A DNA stretch of 64,000 nt from Bacteroidales bacterium (lineage in GTDB: Bacteria; Bacteroidota; Bacteroidia; Bacteroidales; F082), in assembly GCA_016936355.1 (NCBI GenBank), contig JAFGYB010000008.1, forward strand, positions 62,001 to 126,000. The letters run 5' to 3'. The notes under the pieces were generated by a model, which was given only the letters and a program-made list of their open reading frames with translations, ran no database searches and was not told the DNA's origin. The position numbers and the translations under genes are program-made. Positions 63,228 through 64,000 of the stretch are shown in pieces. Positions within the stretch are counted from its first letter, which is position 1; each line of letters opens with the position of its first letter.

Positions 63228-64000
63228 GTGAAAGCCAACATCAAAATACTGCCTCCCCGATCCACCTACGGTTCTTTGTCGCTGGCTTTCTTTTCTTTTG
63301 TGTTGCTTTCCGGTATTTTGCTGGCCATTCCTTTCAATGTTGACAAAGCGTATACCAGCATCAGTGAGTTGGTGGTTATGAACCCCTGGGCCTCCTTTAC
63401 CAGAAATCTGCACTACTGGAGTTCTCAGTTGTTTCTGATCTTCAGTCTGCTGCATTTTTACGATCATTTCCACAAAAAAAGTCAGATCGGCCTGAAAAAG
63501 GCACTGGCTTTCAGGCTGGCTTTGGGTGTACTGATCATCTTCCTGGCCATGATTACGGGTTTTCTGCTGAAAGCCGATGCCGACAGTTTACAGGCCCGGC
63601 AAATTTTATTCACGTTGACCGAAAGAATCCCGCTCATCGGGAAAATACTGGCTTTCTCCCTGCTGGGCAAAGCAGGCAGTTTTGAATTGATTTATGTGCA
63701 TCACATCGCCACTTTCACCATTTTTCTCACCATTATTATTATTGAACACGCCAAAAGGATCTGGCCTTCCGCACTGGATTTTATCATTGCTTTCCTGATC
63801 CTGGTAACCTTATCTTACTTCTGGAGTGCCCCACTGCACGACAACCTGAACCCGACTGTGAAAGGGCCGTGGTATTTCGTGGGCTTCCAGGAAATTCTGC
63901 ACTGGTTGTCCCATCCCGAATGGTCCATTCTCTTCATCGCTTTGCTGGTGCTCCTGCTCTACATCGTCAATTCAGCCAAAGGAAAGGCCATGTTTTTCAG
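63228..64000 (+). CDS. Cytochrome b of a Rieske/cytochrome b complex, 3' end cut
   Basis: The frame opens with GTG at 63228, three bases after the Rieske stop, and remains open at the window edge; about 257 codons are visible. Membrane spans with paired His, RNLHYWSSQLFLIFSLLHFYDH and ELIYVHHIATFTIF..EHAKR, match haem ligands of bc-type cytochrome b. GPWYFVGFQEILHWLSHPEW recalls the subunit IV and quinol-oxidation region. It may form the quinol-oxidising part of a bc-like complex passing electrons to a periplasmic cytochrome. The start codon is inferred from spacing; no ATG exists near. Confidence 0.85.
   Translation, partial: MKANIKILPPRSTYGSLSLAFFSFVLLSGILLAIPFNVDKAYTSISELVVMNPWASFTRNLHYWSSQLFLIFSLLHFYDHFHKKSQIGLKKALAFRLALGVLIIFLAMITGFLLKADADSLQARQILFTLTERIPLIGKILAFSLLGKAGSFELIYVHHIATFTIFLTIIIIEHAKRIWPSALDFIIAFLILVTLSYFWSAPLHDNLNPTVKGPWYFVGFQEILHWLSHPEWSILFIALLVLLLYIVNSAKGKAMFF

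Overview
The window reads as a piece of a Bacteroidota chromosome, probably an anaerobic or microaerophilic member of the Bacteroidales/Marinilabiliales type. The evidence is a set of lineage-typical genes (long signal peptidase I, short RpoD, a type IX secretion plug protein, GAPDH with a long N-terminal extension, Na+-NQR with ApbE) and repeated TAnnTTTG promoter boxes, several with a TTG element about 19-21 bases upstream. I saw no rRNA, tRNA, insertion sequence, phage gene or CRISPR array. The genus cannot be named from the sequence alone.

Positions 1-32.3 kb are mostly housekeeping. On the minus strand are lepB (cut by the window edge), dapB and aroE (coupled by an ATGA overlap), a DUF368 lipid-carrier flippase candidate, a class-3 aldehyde dehydrogenase, a phosphosulfolactate synthase homologue and a TPR protein. 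Then come glmM (+), two small orphan genes, and the nqrABCDEF-apbE block (-), with a strong terminator between nqrF and apbE. From 17.4 to 31.4 kb, mostly on the plus strand, are the T9SS plug protein, a cupin, a DUF4269 protein, an SBF-type transporter, an acyltransferase, dapF (-), an HtrA protease, rpoD, gap, pyrG and mutS2. tatC (-) closes this part.

Positions 32.3-64 kb hold a dense sulfur and respiration region, interrupted at 42.7-50.6 kb by a metallophosphoesterase, two PPDK-N domain proteins, glutamate dehydrogenase and a CGGC-domain protein. The first block (32.3-42.2 kb, -) has sqr-DUF1641-tusE/dsrC-dsrE, then two membrane-anchored rhodanese-like proteins, two half-size YeeE/YedE transporters and a PsrABC-type molybdopterin oxidoreductase. 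The second (51.0-57.3 kb, -) has dsrE-dsrE2-tusA-mvhD-hdrA-hdrA-small wHTH-qmoC, a Qmo/Hdr-like module tied to sulfur carrier proteins. The third (59.2-64 kb) has an octaheme cytochrome c with a cytochrome b fused to two PAS domains, divergent from a Rieske protein and cytochrome b. Three Crp/Fnr paralogues are interspersed. Two of them sit downstream of perfect TGTGA-N6-TCACA boxes and carry a matching recognition helix.

Taken together the genes suggest oxidation or reduction of inorganic sulfur compounds (sulfide, polysulfide, thiosulfate or tetrathionate). Sulfane sulfur would be passed between carriers (DsrE, TusA, TusE, rhodanese-like proteins) and electrons exchanged with the quinone pool through SQR, PsrC, QmoC and the cytochromes b. 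No dsrAB, aprAB, sat or sox genes lie in the window, so the direction of flow is not established. The most unusual point is that both rhodanese-like proteins lack the active-site cysteine and each contains a single cysteine, the last residue of a shared GGC tail.
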